A stretch of DNA of 64,000 nt from Natronococcus sp. AD-5. GTDB lineage: Archaea > Halobacteriota > Halobacteria > Halobacteriales > Natrialbaceae. The notes below the pieces were generated by a model. The model saw only the letters and a program-made list of their open reading frames with translations, was not told the origin of the DNA and did not search any database. The stretch covers positions 558,001 to 622,000 of the forward strand of contig NZ_CP132295.1 of NCBI RefSeq assembly GCF_030734285.1, read 5' to 3'. The translations under genes and the position numbers were made by a program. This document shows positions 1-8,660 of this stretch, in pieces (the stretch's first letter is position 1; each line of letters begins with the position of its first letter).

Positions 1-2
1 TC

Positions 3-515
3 GACGCGCTGACACCACCCGAAGAGCTCGTTCGCGGTGATCGCACACGCGACGATTTCTTCGATGCAGTCCTCACACTGGATAGTCCAGCCACCGCAGG
101 TGAAGTCGCCGACCTCGCTGGCCACGGGGTGGATGCTGCGAGGGAGTACCTCGAGTGGTTCGACCGGATGGGGATCGTCACACAGGTCACCGAATCGCCG
201 GCGACGTACAGGCGAAACCGGGAGTACCTGAACTGGCGTCGCGTCCAGCAACTCCGGGAGCAGTACGCGACCGAGGGGCTCCTCGACTTCCTGAAGGCGG
301 AGACGGAGCGTGACGAGACCTACGCCGAGATGTTCGACGTCGACTCACCGGATGCGGTTTCGATCGCTGCACACGCGTCCGAGACCGACCGCTCGGTGGA
401 AGCGATGTGGGAAGACGTTTCCGCCTGGAAGACGACTCGCCGTCGGATCGCCCTCCTCGAGCGGGCGTTGACGACCGGCTCTGATGATTCCGCAGATCAA
501 CGGACTGCCGTATGA
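3..515 (+). CDS. Winged-helix DNA-binding protein, 5' end outside the window
   Basis: Probable DNA-binding protein of a regulator/toxin pair. The reading frame is open from base 3, so the start codon lies upstream of the window; 170 residues are visible. An early Ala-rich helix (GEVADLAG), then a second helix and the segment AREYLEWFDRMG, fit a winged helix-turn-helix of the haloarchaeal DUF7342-like type. The rest is a charged helical C-terminus. Its TGA overlaps the ATG of the next gene (ATGA, 512-515), so the two are translationally coupled. The antitoxin role is inferred from the TumE-like neighbour. Family name moderately sure, wHTH class fairly sure. Confidence 0.7.
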   Translation, partial: DALTPPEELVRGDRTRDDFFDAVLTLDSPATAGEVADLAGHGVDAAREYLEWFDRMGIVTQVTESPATYRRNREYLNWRRVQQLREQYATEGLLDFLKAETERDETYAEMFDVDSPDAVSIAAHASETDRSVEAMWEDVSAWKTTRRRIALLERALTTGSDDSADQRTAV

Positions 516-979
516 CCGACGGGAGCGACGGAACAGAAACGCCCGACGACATCGGCGGTGCGCCGGTTGATTTTGATCGGCTCGACGTCATCACGAGCCG
601 CCTATCTACCGACGATTGATTCGTGCAGATCGAAGCGCAACCAGAGTTCGCACCGGATCGGTTGGTGTGCGTCTATGATCTCCGCTTCTATCCACGTACT
701 GTTCAGACGGCCCGCCTGGAGATCGTGTGGTTCGAGAACGGGGACTTCTCGCTGCACTACCACGAAGAGCACGACGAGGGAACGTTCGATCACCGGTGGG
801 ATCGGCACCCTTCGGATCACAATACGCGTGACCACGTTTATCCTGGGCCTAATGCACCAACGCCCGGCGACGACGCATCACATGCCCCGGATTGGCGCGA
901 CGTCCTCTCGATGGTACTCCAGAAAATCGAAGATCGACAGGAAGGGTTCTGGACATCCTCGCGTTCCTCTCACCCGTAA
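512..979 (+). pseudogene. TumE/DUF6516-like toxin, interrupted by an in-frame TGA
   Basis: The frame opens at the ATG overlapping the upstream gene, runs 35 codons (ending RLSTDD), meets TGA at 617-619, then continues in the same frame for about 118 residues. The downstream part has LVCVYDLRFYP, a WFENGDFSLHYH strand pair and a FDHRWDRHPSDHNTRDH histidine-rich core, resembling TumE-family toxins that are encoded next to an HTH antitoxin. The simplest explanation is a CGA (Arg) to TGA change. A GTG at 623 could start a shortened product. The HTH partner upstream is intact. Family assignment is by recall of motif shape. Confidence 0.6.
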
Positions 980-1117
980 ACGGCAGGAGAGAATACTTCG
1001 CCGCTCTTAACCGCGAGTACGCCTCTACTCGATTCCACTATATACTGGTCGATACTGATAGAAACCTCTACTCAGCCCTCCTAGAAGCAGATTTACTACC
1101 AAGCCTCAAGCACTACA

Positions 1118-1318
1118 ATGATGCCCCAGTATTCCGGTGAAACCACGAATTCTGGACTGCTATTCAGTTCAGAAGCACCCGAGTTGAGGATGGAAGCCGA
1201 TCAACAGGAATACACTTGTCCAATCTGTGAATTCTCGGCTCCTCATGGTGAAGAATTCCGACTCCATCTCCGAATAAGCCACCAAAAAGTAGTCTCTCAG
1301 AATTCATATTTCCCCTAA
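1118..1318 (+). CDS. Small C2H2 zinc-finger protein
   Basis: A 66-residue protein with one classical C2H2 finger near its C-terminus: CPIC, 12 residues, then HLRISH (C-x2-C-x12-H-x4-H). Such single-finger proteins are common in haloarchaea and are presumed nucleic-acid or protein binders. Two starts are possible: ATG 1118 (Ser/Thr-rich leader) or ATG 1190 just before the finger. A weak TATA-like stretch (tttacta) lies near 1090. It stands alone after the toxin remnant. Target unknown. Confidence 0.6.
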   Translation: MMPQYSGETTNSGLLFSSEAPELRMEADQQEYTCPICEFSAPHGEEFRLHLRISHQKVVSQNSYFP

Positions 1319-2164
1319 GATAACGGTCGCACAGTAGAACGAGGTCCACAGATCTCTCACAAACTGAGGAGTTCGCTGTTCACAGAATATAACTCCGATC
1401 GTCCAAAGGAATGGGGCTTTGTGCAGAGACAGGGGTGTGTGTGACGGGGAGTGAGACGTGGAGGGATCAGTGAGCAGAGAGAGGAGGATGTATCAGGACA
1501 TCGAGGCATAGCTTAGAGGGGTAATTGTAGCTCGAGAACGGAGGGGTTGAGTTGGGATGAACGGCATCTGCAGAACACGATGAACGGGAGATTGGAGAGC
1601 GGTAGAGAGGTGGGAGAGGGAGGGATGTGAAGCGAGGGGATAGATATGAGAGGGAGAGAAGAGAGTGAGGTCTGGAGAACGGAGTGAAGGGCGGAGAACA
1701 GGGTAGAGTGTGGTGATTAGAGGGAAGTGGGGCAGGGGACTGGAGATGGAGCTGAGGAGGGGAGAGAGGGGGAGGAACGTACAAGTTAGGGCCGGGACGT
1801 GACAGGGAATGTGGAGAAGGACGCAGGGATAGAGAGGTCTTGGAGGGGGAGGTGGTGGAGCGCGGGTTGCTCTCCTCGAGGGTGGATAGAGGCCGTGGAC
1901 GAGGACGTCGACGGTGAGATGGGGCTCGAGGCGGTGGTGAGTGAAGAGCAGTGGAGAAGACGTCAAGGCTATAGGGATTAGCAAAAATATCCATAGATTT
2001 GACTTGATACTCTCTTGTGGCTGTCAGAATCTGTCTGCTGAACACACAGCGCATATGCAGCACAATATCGGTTTTGAACGGAGACGGGTCGGAGCGGTCA
2101 GTATAGGGCACCTATTGAGAGCCAAATGGCGGGGGCTATCGGGGTGGAGAATAAAGCTTTCAGT
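1319..2164. other. Gene-free, strand-asymmetric purine-rich stretch
   Basis: No convincing gene. From about 1430 to 1980 the + strand is dominated by G and A (runs such as gggagaggg and gagagaagagag). The long open frames on the minus strand are a by-product: they encode only Ser/Pro/Leu/Arg-rich low-complexity peptides. From 1980 to 2164 base use returns to normal, still without a gene. Similar but shorter purine-skewed tracts lie near 8290-8350 and 9540-9690. Confidence 0.6.
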
Positions 2165-2773
2165 TTATGACTGAAGTATGGACCGAGACCGCCGACTTCG
2201 CTCGCGGCGTGGCATGGTGCCGACTTCGACTCGATCACACTCTTGACATATCCTCATTCCTTGTACGTTTGTCAGTAGCGTATTGCACTCCGGACAGTGG
2301 GCAGGGGGCGGTGCAGCCGACTCAGGAACGTCTGGGAACAACTCGAGATCATCCGCTCTGAGGGCTGCAATCGCGTCCATTACTCCGTGATGATCGTCAC
2401 CCCGTGAGTGCGGGAAGACGTTCGCCAAATGCTCTCCAACGTATACAGCAAGACACATCATCGGGGTCTGGAGCCTGGTCTGTGTTTGGTTCGTGAAGGT
2501 GGACGTGGTAGTCCGAACGGCAAACGGCGGTTGGATGCTGACCCCATGCTCAACAGCCCACATTACCATCTGTTCAAACGCGTCGATAGCGTTGCTGTAA
2601 GGCGTTTTATCCGCGAGCGTAATTGCTCCCGGCCACGCATACAACAACAGGTTGTCAATATGATCCGCTGAGCTGAGTTGTTGTAACGTGTCGATTTTGG
2701 TCTCGATTGGCTCTATCAGCACATCCGGGCGGACGTACACCTCTACGGTCAATTCGTCGTTATGAATGTTCAT
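2165..2773 (-). CDS. Conserved haloarchaeal protein with C-terminal zinc ribbon
   Basis: 202 residues from the ATG at 2773; an upstream in-frame ATG at 2854 would add a basic, atypical tail and is less likely. The N-terminal two thirds (about 1-150) is a mixed alpha/beta domain with no recognised catalytic motif. Residues near 165-185 form a CPEC...CQEC zinc ribbon, followed by an Arg/Ser-rich tail. Acidic composition is typical of halophiles. Function unknown; the ribbon suggests a nucleic-acid-associated role. Confidence 0.6.
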   Translation of the reverse strand: MNIHNDELTVEVYVRPDVLIEPIETKIDTLQQLSSADHIDNLLLYAWPGAITLADKTPYSNAIDAFEQMVMWAVEHGVSIQPPFAVRTTTSTFTNQTQTRLQTPMMCLAVYVGEHLANVFPHSRGDDHHGVMDAIAALRADDLELFPDVPESAAPPPAHCPECNTLLTNVQGMRICQECDRVEVGTMPRRERSRRSRSILQS

Positions 2774-2960
2774 TAGACTCCACGATTGAGAAGTAAGAGG
2801 TTTACAGCTCGGAGAGGGATAACAGTTGTTGCGCTGTGAACCTATTGTCTCCAATAGTCAAATATCTGTCTGAGTAAAAGAGGTTGGTCGCTCAGTTCGC
2901 ACTTGCATTGAACGAGTTGGATCTGGCCAGAGAGTGATCAACCGGTTCGACGCACAACCG

Positions 2961-2967
2961 AAATATA
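2961..2967 (+). promoter_or_regulatory. TATA box for the gene at 2996
   Basis: The sequence aaatata lies about 30 bases before the ATG at 2996. Archaeal transcription starts about 25 bases after the TATA centre, so the mRNA would be leaderless or have a leader of a few bases, as is usual in haloarchaea. Confidence 0.45.
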
Positions 2968-2995
2968 CAGAACGAATCCACCCCTCCTCATCTTT

Positions 2996-3277
2996 ATGAC
3001 ACAAACTGTTGACGACCTCCGGAACGAGATACGACGGGCCGTGGGGAGATACGAACGTGAGGAATCTACCGCCTTCACCAAAGAAGCCCTCGCTGCAATC
3101 TGTGATGCCGTGACCTACGAGATTGATACAAACCGTCTTCCTCCCAAATCTCAGATGCGTGCGGGGATTCTCTGGAAAATCGGCGTGTTAGACGAAGACA
3201 CTTCAGATAAGACCGAGCGTCCCTTCCGGAAGGAAGAACTCAAATCTATCGCAGTTGCGCTTCAAAACGAGGATTGA
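2996..3277 (+). CDS. Small acidic protein of unknown function
   Basis: 93 residues, acidic and mostly helical, with no cysteine knuckles and no membrane segment. The first 20 residues and the central segment around FTKEALAAICDAV suggest a helical bundle. It has its own TATA box (2961-2967) and an essentially leaderless start, and no operon partner. I do not recognise the family. Composition and promoter support a real gene. Confidence 0.6.
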   Translation: MTQTVDDLRNEIRRAVGRYEREESTAFTKEALAAICDAVTYEIDTNRLPPKSQMRAGILWKIGVLDEDTSDKTERPFRKEELKSIAVALQNED

Positions 3278-3492
3278 TCCACTGTATTCGATATGCCGTT
3301 CCTGACAGCATCTCGGTAGTCCCTTTGGATGCTGATGAACAACAGCCACGAGTTCAGTACTGAACTTCGGGCGAAAAGCGACGAACCAAACTGGTCGATA
3401 AAGAGCGCACAGATAGCACCAGCTATGGCGCGTGCTGGTATGAAAGAACAAAGTTGTCATCCGTCGCAGTGAGCGACAGATACAATCCGCTA

Positions 3493-3699
3493 TTATTTAC
3501 GGACGAGGTTCGTCGCGCGGGGTCCCTTCGGGGACGATTCGATGTCGAACTCGACTTCCTGACCTTCTTCGAGGTCCGGGCCGCCGACGTCTTCCATGTG
3601 GAAGAACACGTCCTCGTCGTCGTCTACGTCGTCGTCGTCAGTCGAAATGAAACCGTAACCGCCGGTGTCGTTGAAGAAGTCAACCGTACCATTTGCCAT
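3493..3699 (-). CDS. cspA: Cold-shock domain protein CspA
   Basis: 68 residues, the usual length of a single cold-shock domain. It begins MANGTVDFFNDTGGYGFI and contains the RNP-like motifs GYGFIST and DVFFHMEDV. An Asp-rich loop (residues 21-30) is the halophilic form of the beta3 region. Start chosen at the family-conserved MANGTV; the in-frame ATGs upstream would add unrelated residues. It would bind single-stranded RNA or DNA as a chaperone. Monocistronic by position. Confidence 0.9.
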   Translation of the reverse strand: MANGTVDFFNDTGGYGFISTDDDDVDDDEDVFFHMEDVGGPDLEEGQEVEFDIESSPKGPRATNLVRK

Positions 3700-3965
3700 T
3701 ACAACCATACATGGTCCCAACTTGGGATAACACTTCCGAGAGACGAGGTACCAAGACACCCCGTTATAACTGATCCGTAGCTGTAGTAGTTACCCTATCC
3801 GCGGAGGAGAGTCGTTCAAGAGTACAACTTTTGGGGAGAAACCGAGAATTCAGGTCAGGGGCTGGCAACAACTACAGGAGAGACCAGTCACCCGGGCGGC
3901 AGTGGTCCGTCAGTTCCTGAAGGCAGGTATTTATGATGCGATCACATGATGCTACGTGCATCGCT

Positions 3966-4235
3966 ATGAAACCGTGCCACAGCTGCCAGGCGGTCATCGA
4001 CAAGTACATTTTGGATAAACAACTCGAACCCCTGCGTGACCTCACAGTTGACGACTTCAACGTCTGTGCGGACTGTGCAACCATCGTTGCGGATGCGTGC
4101 GTAGAGTGCGGCGGCGCGGTGTACGTCCCTCGAAGCGAATCTGTCACCCCCGATTATTGCCCAGCGTGTCGTTCCGACCTCATCGACCGCACCGGTCACG
4201 ACCCCGGCTGGAACTGTGACCCGACATCTACCTGA
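3966..4235 (+). CDS. Small multi-CxxC zinc-binding protein
   Basis: 89 residues with four cysteine pairs: CHSC (5-8), CADC (about 36-39), CVEC (about 49-52) and CPAC (about 67-70). Two zinc knuckles are likely. Start at ATG 3966 is preferred because the residues before it are not acidic and the family begins MKPC. It resembles a haloarchaeal DUF (DUF7571-like, from memory). No operon partner. Function unknown. Confidence 0.65.
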   Translation: MKPCHSCQAVIDKYILDKQLEPLRDLTVDDFNVCADCATIVADACVECGGAVYVPRSESVTPDYCPACRSDLIDRTGHDPGWNCDPTST

Positions 4236-4463
4236 ACGGCACCTCACCTCTCAAACACTATTTTCGCTGGTACAGCTGTTCAATAGTTATCACTCAAGCC
4301 ACTATTCTCTCGGATTGTACTGTAAATAATCGCGCGTACTCAGCATGTCTGAAGAATCAAATCGACGTCGACGTATTGGGAGACAGTCACTCAACAGAGC
4401 AGATATTTGTGTCGGGGCAAGGGAAGGAAAATATAGAGACAGCGTTGATTGGTTTGGACGCAC

Positions 4464-4799
4464 TCATCCGCGATGTATCAATCCCTGTATTCGGTTTCGG
4501 ACATCATTGGCAGAGTCGTACCGTTCGTTATCGATCGGGGCGAGCACCTCGCCGACGGATTTCCACCCTTCCTGAGTTTCGACCTCACGATCGCCGTGGG
4601 CCTCGATCAATTCATCCGCCGTCATTGGATAATCTTGGTTTTCGAGCGCTTCATCGAGATCACCGAGCCTCTCGCCAGTTTCGTCGTGTACCGGTTCGGG
4701 TTCGTCGGCCCGGTCGCGCGCTTCCTCGAGTTCCCGCTCTCGCTGGCGTCGCTCTTCATCATCCGCTTTCTTGTCTCGGCCTCTTTTGTCATCTGCCAT
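4464..4799 (-). CDS. DUF5789 family protein
   Basis: 111 residues (112 if the adjacent ATG at 4802 is used). The N-terminal third is a highly charged Arg/Glu/Asp coiled region. The C-terminal domain has LDEALENQDYPMTADELIEAHGD and ...SVGEVLAPIDNERYDSANDVRN, the pattern of the haloarchaeal DUF5789 family. Found widely in Halobacteria as a small single-domain protein; function not established. No partner gene. Confidence 0.8.
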   Translation of the reverse strand: MADDKRGRDKKADDEERRQRERELEEARDRADEPEPVHDETGERLGDLDEALENQDYPMTADELIEAHGDREVETQEGWKSVGEVLAPIDNERYDSANDVRNRIQGLIHRG

Positions 4800-4951
4800 C
4801 ATCTGTTCTATGTGAGCGCGCGGAATAATCCTGTGGTCACTTCTCGGCGCTGACTCGCTCGAACACCTCGGTAAATACGCACAGTGGCTGAGCGGCTAGT
4901 TCGGGAACTCTCACGTGAAATAATCGGCAGCGATATGCTGGAGACATCCTC

Positions 4952-5013
4952 TGTATTCAGCACGGCATTTCTGACAGATTCTCGGTAGACAGCACTTGCC
5001 GATGCTGAATACA
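4952..5013. repeat. Inverted repeat TGTATTCAGCA / TGCTGAATACA
   Basis: An 11-bp arm at 4952-4962 is the exact reverse complement of 5003-5013. The same word recurs in degenerate form at about 7016-7030, 7540-7562 and 9143-9152 (context acatcctctgtattcag). It may be the end of a lost mobile element. Nothing is coded here. Confidence 0.4.
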
Positions 5014-5189
5014 AGGCGTATCTTGCACGATCTTCAGTGCCAAAATGGTTATAACTACACACACACGGCACTGCTAGATTGAGGCTGAACTGAACAGAGT
5101 TCTTCGAGGGAAGTAGGATGCTATTCGAAGAACTCCAGATCGAGGTAACGGGTTCTTCAGACGTACCGTTTTTGGATAGTGATCGGACG

Positions 5190-5223
5190 CGCACGCCAGC
5201 CTGATCAGCCAGGCTGGCGTGCG
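5190..5223. repeat. 13-bp perfect hairpin inside the IS6 element
   Basis: The arm CGCACGCCAGCCT (5190-5202) is exactly complementary to 5211-5223, with an 8-base loop. It lies upstream of the recognisable transposase frame and may block read-through transcription into the transposase, or be a scar. Role inferred. Confidence 0.5.
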
Positions 5224-5240
5224 CTGGGCATGCTGCAGCG

Positions 5241-5817
5241 GCCTCCTTAGCTGAGTGTCGCGATCTCTGCGAGTGGTTCGGCGTCAGCCGAACCGAGCAA
5301 CCATCCAGCACTGGTACCAGTCCTACGCTGAATACTATGATCAGGAGTTTACCGCCGACCCTGATCGCGTCGCTGTCGACGAGAAACAGATTCAACTCGG
5401 AGAAGAACGGACGGTATGGTTGTACGCGGCAATCGATGCTGACTCGAAAGTCGTGCGTGGAGCACGACTTTCTGAGTATCGTGGGCGAGATCCCGCTGAA
5501 ACGTTTTTAGAGGAACTCAAAGAGAAACACCGCGTCGCAGACGCGGTGTTTCTCGTCGATGGCATGGGATATCTTACGGCCCTCGTCGGACCGATCTCAC
5601 CGGGCACCTTGATTACTCTGAGCGCAACATCGTCGAGAAGCTGTTCCAGACGTATACGATGCGAATCGAGCGATTTCATGAGACCTGGAACGGCAGTCAG
5701 GCCAGCGCCCAGCGCTGGCTGGCTGCCTACACCGCCTACTACAATCACCACCGCAGCCACCAAGCGCTGGAGAATCAGACGCCGCTCAGCGCACTCGAAC
5801 TGGAGGGTTCAATCTAG
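5241..5817 (+). pseudogene. IS6-family DDE transposase remnant
   Basis: Three frame segments add up to a transposase that lacks its N-terminus: CEWFGVSR (to about 5291), then NRATIQHWYQSY...VDEKQIQL...WLYAAIDAD...FLVDGMG to about 5585, then the DLDYSERNIVEKLFQ...RFHETWNGSQ...HHRSHQALE tail ending at TAG 5817. One-base shifts separate them. Catalytic Asp (VDEK), Asp (FLVDG) and the C-terminal Glu region are visible but not in one frame. Not functional as it stands. Confidence 0.75.
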
Positions 5818-5861
5818 CAATGCCACACACACAGACTTTGCAGCGAGAAGGAAAGTATTAG

Positions 5862-6143
5862 TTAGGCATCGAGGTCTTCGACGTGCTCCAGGAAGTGTAT
5901 TTCATACGAGTGGATGCGAGCGCGATCCCACTGTTTCGCAGGGATGACTTCCTCCATGAACTCGCGGGCTTTTTCTTCAGATTCCCACTCAAAAAGAACG
6001 ACGATCTCATTCGGGTTCGCTGGCGATTTGAAGAGTTGACCTCCCTGGGACCCGCTTTCGGCACGCCGGTCTGCTAACTCCTCCACGATTGTCTTCCATT
6101 CCTCGTAGTCGCCGACCACCGCTCGTTGGAGTGAATAGACCAT
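5862..6143 (-). CDS. Antibiotic biosynthesis monooxygenase-like / dimeric barrel protein
   Basis: 93 residues from ATG 6143. The pattern of an N-terminal strand (MVYSLQRAVV), a helix (YEEWKTIVEELADRRAESGS), GGQLFKSPANPNEIVVLFEWES and a second helix (EEKAREFMEE) is that of the ferredoxin-like dimeric alpha+beta barrel (ABM/cyclase) superfamily. Substrate unknown; many members are small quinol or aromatic monooxygenases. It begins just right of the IS6 element and is read on the opposite strand. Confidence 0.65.
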   Translation of the reverse strand: MVYSLQRAVVGDYEEWKTIVEELADRRAESGSQGGQLFKSPANPNEIVVLFEWESEEKAREFMEEVIPAKQWDRARIHSYEIHFLEHVEDLDA

Positions 6144-6278
6144 GCTCCAATAAGGCACGGCACCACCATAAGCATATTATTGGTACCGCTCTGCTGCATA
6201 CAACCTCTCAATTCAGCACCACCAAACTGTCTTAATTTTGAATAGTTTCTCTGAGAACCACGCACACCTCCGGCTGTA

Positions 6279-6982
6279 ATGACACAGCATCAGTCTGCGT
6301 CATCAACATGGGCGAAGCGACATCGACGAGCATTGACGACACGTCATTCCCACGAAGATGTACTCACCGACCGAGAGTTCGAGTTGCTGCCCGAAGCCTG
6401 TACGGAGTTAGCCAGTCCCCGCGATTTCCAAGCGCGGTTCATCTATTTGGTAGCAGGTTGGTTGGGTTGCGAGCGGGAGAGATTTCCCACCTCAATACCA
6501 CGCGGTTCGACTGGGATCGGAAGCTTCTCCAGATTCCACAGCACGAGCCGTGTTCCTGTGGATACTGTCGTCGCCAAGCATCTCAGGAAGCGAGCCACTG
6601 TGACGACCTCACAGAGACCGAGGCAGTAGGGGCTCGGTGGCACCCAAAGACAGTCTTCTCCGTACGGGCAATCCCCTTTGATCTGTCTTTACGTCTCGAA
6701 TTGTGTATCGAACGCTTCGCCAATCGTTACAACTCGTTTCCACACTCGCGCTCGACGATCAATAGGCGGGTGAAAGAAGCAGCCGAGTATACCGATCTTC
6801 AAGGGCGTGTCTACCCACACTGTTTGCGAGCAACCGCTGCGAGCTATCACGCCTATCAGGGAGTTGCTCCAGTTCCTCTTCAGGCATTGATGGGGTGGAG
6901 CGATCTCGCCACTGCCCAGAAATACATCCGGATTTCTGGAACAGCGACCGCAGATGCACTCCGGCAAGCGCATCACCGATAA
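6279..6982 (+). pseudogene. Tyrosine recombinase/integrase with one frameshift
   Basis: Site-specific recombinase of the phage-integrase family. The N-terminal 60 codons (MTQHQSASSTWAKRHRRAL...DFQARFIYLVAG) are in one frame. The rest follows in another: LRAGEISHL (catalytic Arg I), PHCLRATAA (H-x-x-R), MGWSDLATAQKYIR with the tyrosine nucleophile near the end. Restoring one G in the run near 6470 would join the halves into about 234 residues. No attachment site was recognised next to it. Because the only lesion is one base in a homopolymer, a sequencing slip is possible. Confidence 0.7.
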
Positions 6983-7120
6983 CCAACAGGCTACTCACTA
7001 CTCTTGTAGCCTCTGCTGAATACACGGCGCGACTGTGGCACGAACCGAGGGGTGATCAACCCAGAGGACTGAATGCTCAGCACAGGTCCTGTAGATAGTA
7101 TCTTCACTAGTGATGAGCGC

Positions 7121-7402
7121 CTAAATTGGATCGTCTGAATCGTGTACGTTCGCCATCCGCGTAGCCTCAGTAGCGTACTGATTTTGCAACATTTCATCGC
7201 CGACTGGGTCAAGATCGTCTGGGTCAACCTCAACCGCAGCGGTTGTAAGACGCGTTTCGGAGAGGCCCGTAATAGCGTGCTCCTTCATCGTGTACCGTTC
7301 ACCGTCAGTTGTCGCATACACCAGTACAATGAGGTTCGACTTGTCTTCAGCAAACGTCCGTTCAACCAACCAGACTTGAACTGGGGCTGTATCCTCCGTC
7401 AT
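7121..7402 (-). CDS. Conserved small haloarchaeal protein
   Basis: 93 residues, acidic. The pattern VQVWLVERTFAEDKSNLIVLVYATTDGER suggests a beta-hairpin followed by helices; the C-terminus is Asp-rich. I recall similar haloarchaeal hypothetical proteins but no function. Isolated between the integrase remnant and the first leader hairpin. Confidence 0.6.
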   Translation of the reverse strand: MTEDTAPVQVWLVERTFAEDKSNLIVLVYATTDGERYTMKEHAITGLSETRLTTAAVEVDPDDLDPVGDEMLQNQYATEATRMANVHDSDDPI

Positions 7403-7696
7403 AGCCGATCATACGGGAGATACGAGGTTAGTTGTTTGCAACTAGTACCCGGACACACTTCTGAACGGTGGATCGATCCGTACGCAGGTTCTCTTTCGGA
7501 TAAATCAGGATTAGCGATGTGAAATAAAGCGAATCGCCATGCTGCATACATCCTCTCTATTCAGTAAGCACATCTCAATAGATAGGTTATATTAGGGGTT
7601 AGAAGGTACGAAGACTTCCGCTAATCCCTATAGACGACCGTGATGGTGGTGTACGTAGAGTGGCAGGGAAGACGTCAGGTTAGGCGATCGTGAGGC

Positions 7697-7730
7697 GGTG
7701 TTGTTCGTCCCCCTGAGAGGGGTGATCGGG
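7697..7730 (+). promoter_or_regulatory. Leader hairpin copy 1
   Basis: GGTGTTGTT, then CCCCCT-gag-AGGGG, then a weak GTGATCGGG, ending 2 bases before ATG 7733. First of 15 copies of the same element on this strand. The stem-loop is in the 5' leader of the acidic protein gene; it has no TATA box of its own. Confidence 0.7.
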
Positions 7731-7732
7731 AT

Positions 7733-7990
7733 ATGAGCTGGACAGATCAACACCAGACGGAAGACACAAAGGACGACGACCAGATCCTGAGCGAGGAATT
7801 CGACAACTGGGTTCGAGAAGGAGCAGTGCCAGGCGAGGAAGACGAGTCGGACGCAGACCAGACTGATACCACAGTGGACGGAGCCGACAGTACAGCCGAG
7901 AAGACGAGGCCAGCAGTAAGGGCGACCAGGTCGGGGCACCATCGACGAATTTGGTTACTGTCTCGAGGCAGGGATCAGATGAGCCACTGA
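7733..7990 (+). CDS. Small acidic protein headed by a leader hairpin
   Basis: 85 residues. The first 55 are extremely Asp/Glu-rich (for example DDDQILSEEFDNWVREG); the last 25 are basic and less typical, so the 3' end may have shifted frame. The TGA overlaps the next ATG by one base (TGATG, 7988-7992), a translational coupling seen throughout this region. No domain recognised. Confidence 0.55.
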   Translation: MSWTDQHQTEDTKDDDQILSEEFDNWVREGAVPGEEDESDADQTDTTVDGADSTAEKTRPAVRATRSGHHRRIWLLSRGRDQMSH

Positions 7991-8289
7991 TGATGACGCA
8001 GTGCCCGCGGTGTGACGGACGCGAGTTCGTCTCGAAGAAGCTCGTCTACGAGGAGTTCCACTACAGCGAAGCGGGTGAACTCGAGAGGCACCAGAACAGA
8101 GTTCGAGCCGAGTTCGAGTACACGTGTCTCGAGTGCCAGAAACGGTTCCATGAATTGCCGAGGGGTACGCGATCGTACTATACGGAAGTGGCGGTGCTGG
8201 GGCAGGATCTGCGGCGAGCGATTCGAGTACAGCTACGAGCATGGGGCAGTTCGATGAGGTCGTGGCTGCGGAAACCGTACAGAAGGTAG
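7990..8289 (+). CDS. Small zinc-ribbon protein
   Basis: 99 residues (98 if the second ATG is used). One zinc ribbon: CPRC at residues 5-8 and CLEC at about 47-50, with conserved strand FVSKKLVYEEFHYSEAGELERHQNR between. The C-terminal 25 residues are Arg-rich and low in acid, possibly divergent. Coupled to the upstream gene by a TGATG overlap, so probably the second gene of a two-gene unit under leader hairpin 1. Confidence 0.65.
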   Translation: MMTQCPRCDGREFVSKKLVYEEFHYSEAGELERHQNRVRAEFEYTCLECQKRFHELPRGTRSYYTEVAVLGQDLRRAIRVQLRAWGSSMRSWLRKPYRR

Positions 8290-8660
8290 GGAGTCAGTGC
8301 GGTTTGAGGAGGGATGGGTGAGAGTAGTGGGGTGAGGTGGGTGTGGAGCGGCGAGCAGAGGAGGACCGCACCGCACAGCACCACTCTCCCACAATCACTC
8401 ACCTGCACTCACCACCTTCCCCCTGCAGTTTTCTTTCACTCGAGCGAGTCAGTCACACACTGTGGGAGAGGCACATGGGGTTTTTCTCGTTACGTATGAT
8501 CGGTCAGGGTGGCCGTTGTTGAGAGTTCCGACGGCCTCCGCTCATTCGACCAAAACAGAACTACGATCCCATTCAAGCGTCAGCTTCCAGATGGGGTGGA
8601 TGGGCCCCATCCTGCAGAAGCCATACGAATTGTGCAGTACTGCCGTAATGCACAGTGGGG
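8290..8660. other. Gene-free stretch with purine-rich and complementary pyrimidine tracts
   Basis: 8300-8350 is G-rich (gggatgggtgagagtag...). 8381-8415 carries partly complementary cac/ctc-rich sequence, so a long imperfect fold-back is possible. A ggggttttt run near 8478-8486 could act as a terminator-like signal. I see no gene. Confidence 0.4.

Larger units (their letters stand above)
5067..5824 (+). mobile_element. IS6-type insertion sequence (758 bp), decayed
   Basis: Terminal inverted repeats ggcactgctagattga (5067-5082) and tcaatctagcaatgcc (5809-5824) match with one mismatch. Each end is followed outward by acacacac (5059-5066 and 5825-5832), an 8-bp target duplication as expected for IS6-family transposition; it lies in a short AC repeat, so the exact length is uncertain. 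The size and DDE transposase also fit IS6. The internal gene is broken. Confidence 0.75.

Noticed and set aside
892-1140. 82-codon + strand ORF after the TumE remnant
   Set aside because: Overlaps the end of the toxin frame, composition not halophile-like, no motif or ribosome site.
1467-2111. 214-codon minus-strand ORF
   Set aside because: Ser/Pro/Leu/Arg-rich low-complexity peptide caused by the purine-rich + strand; a second overlapping frame looks the same; no motif or start signal.
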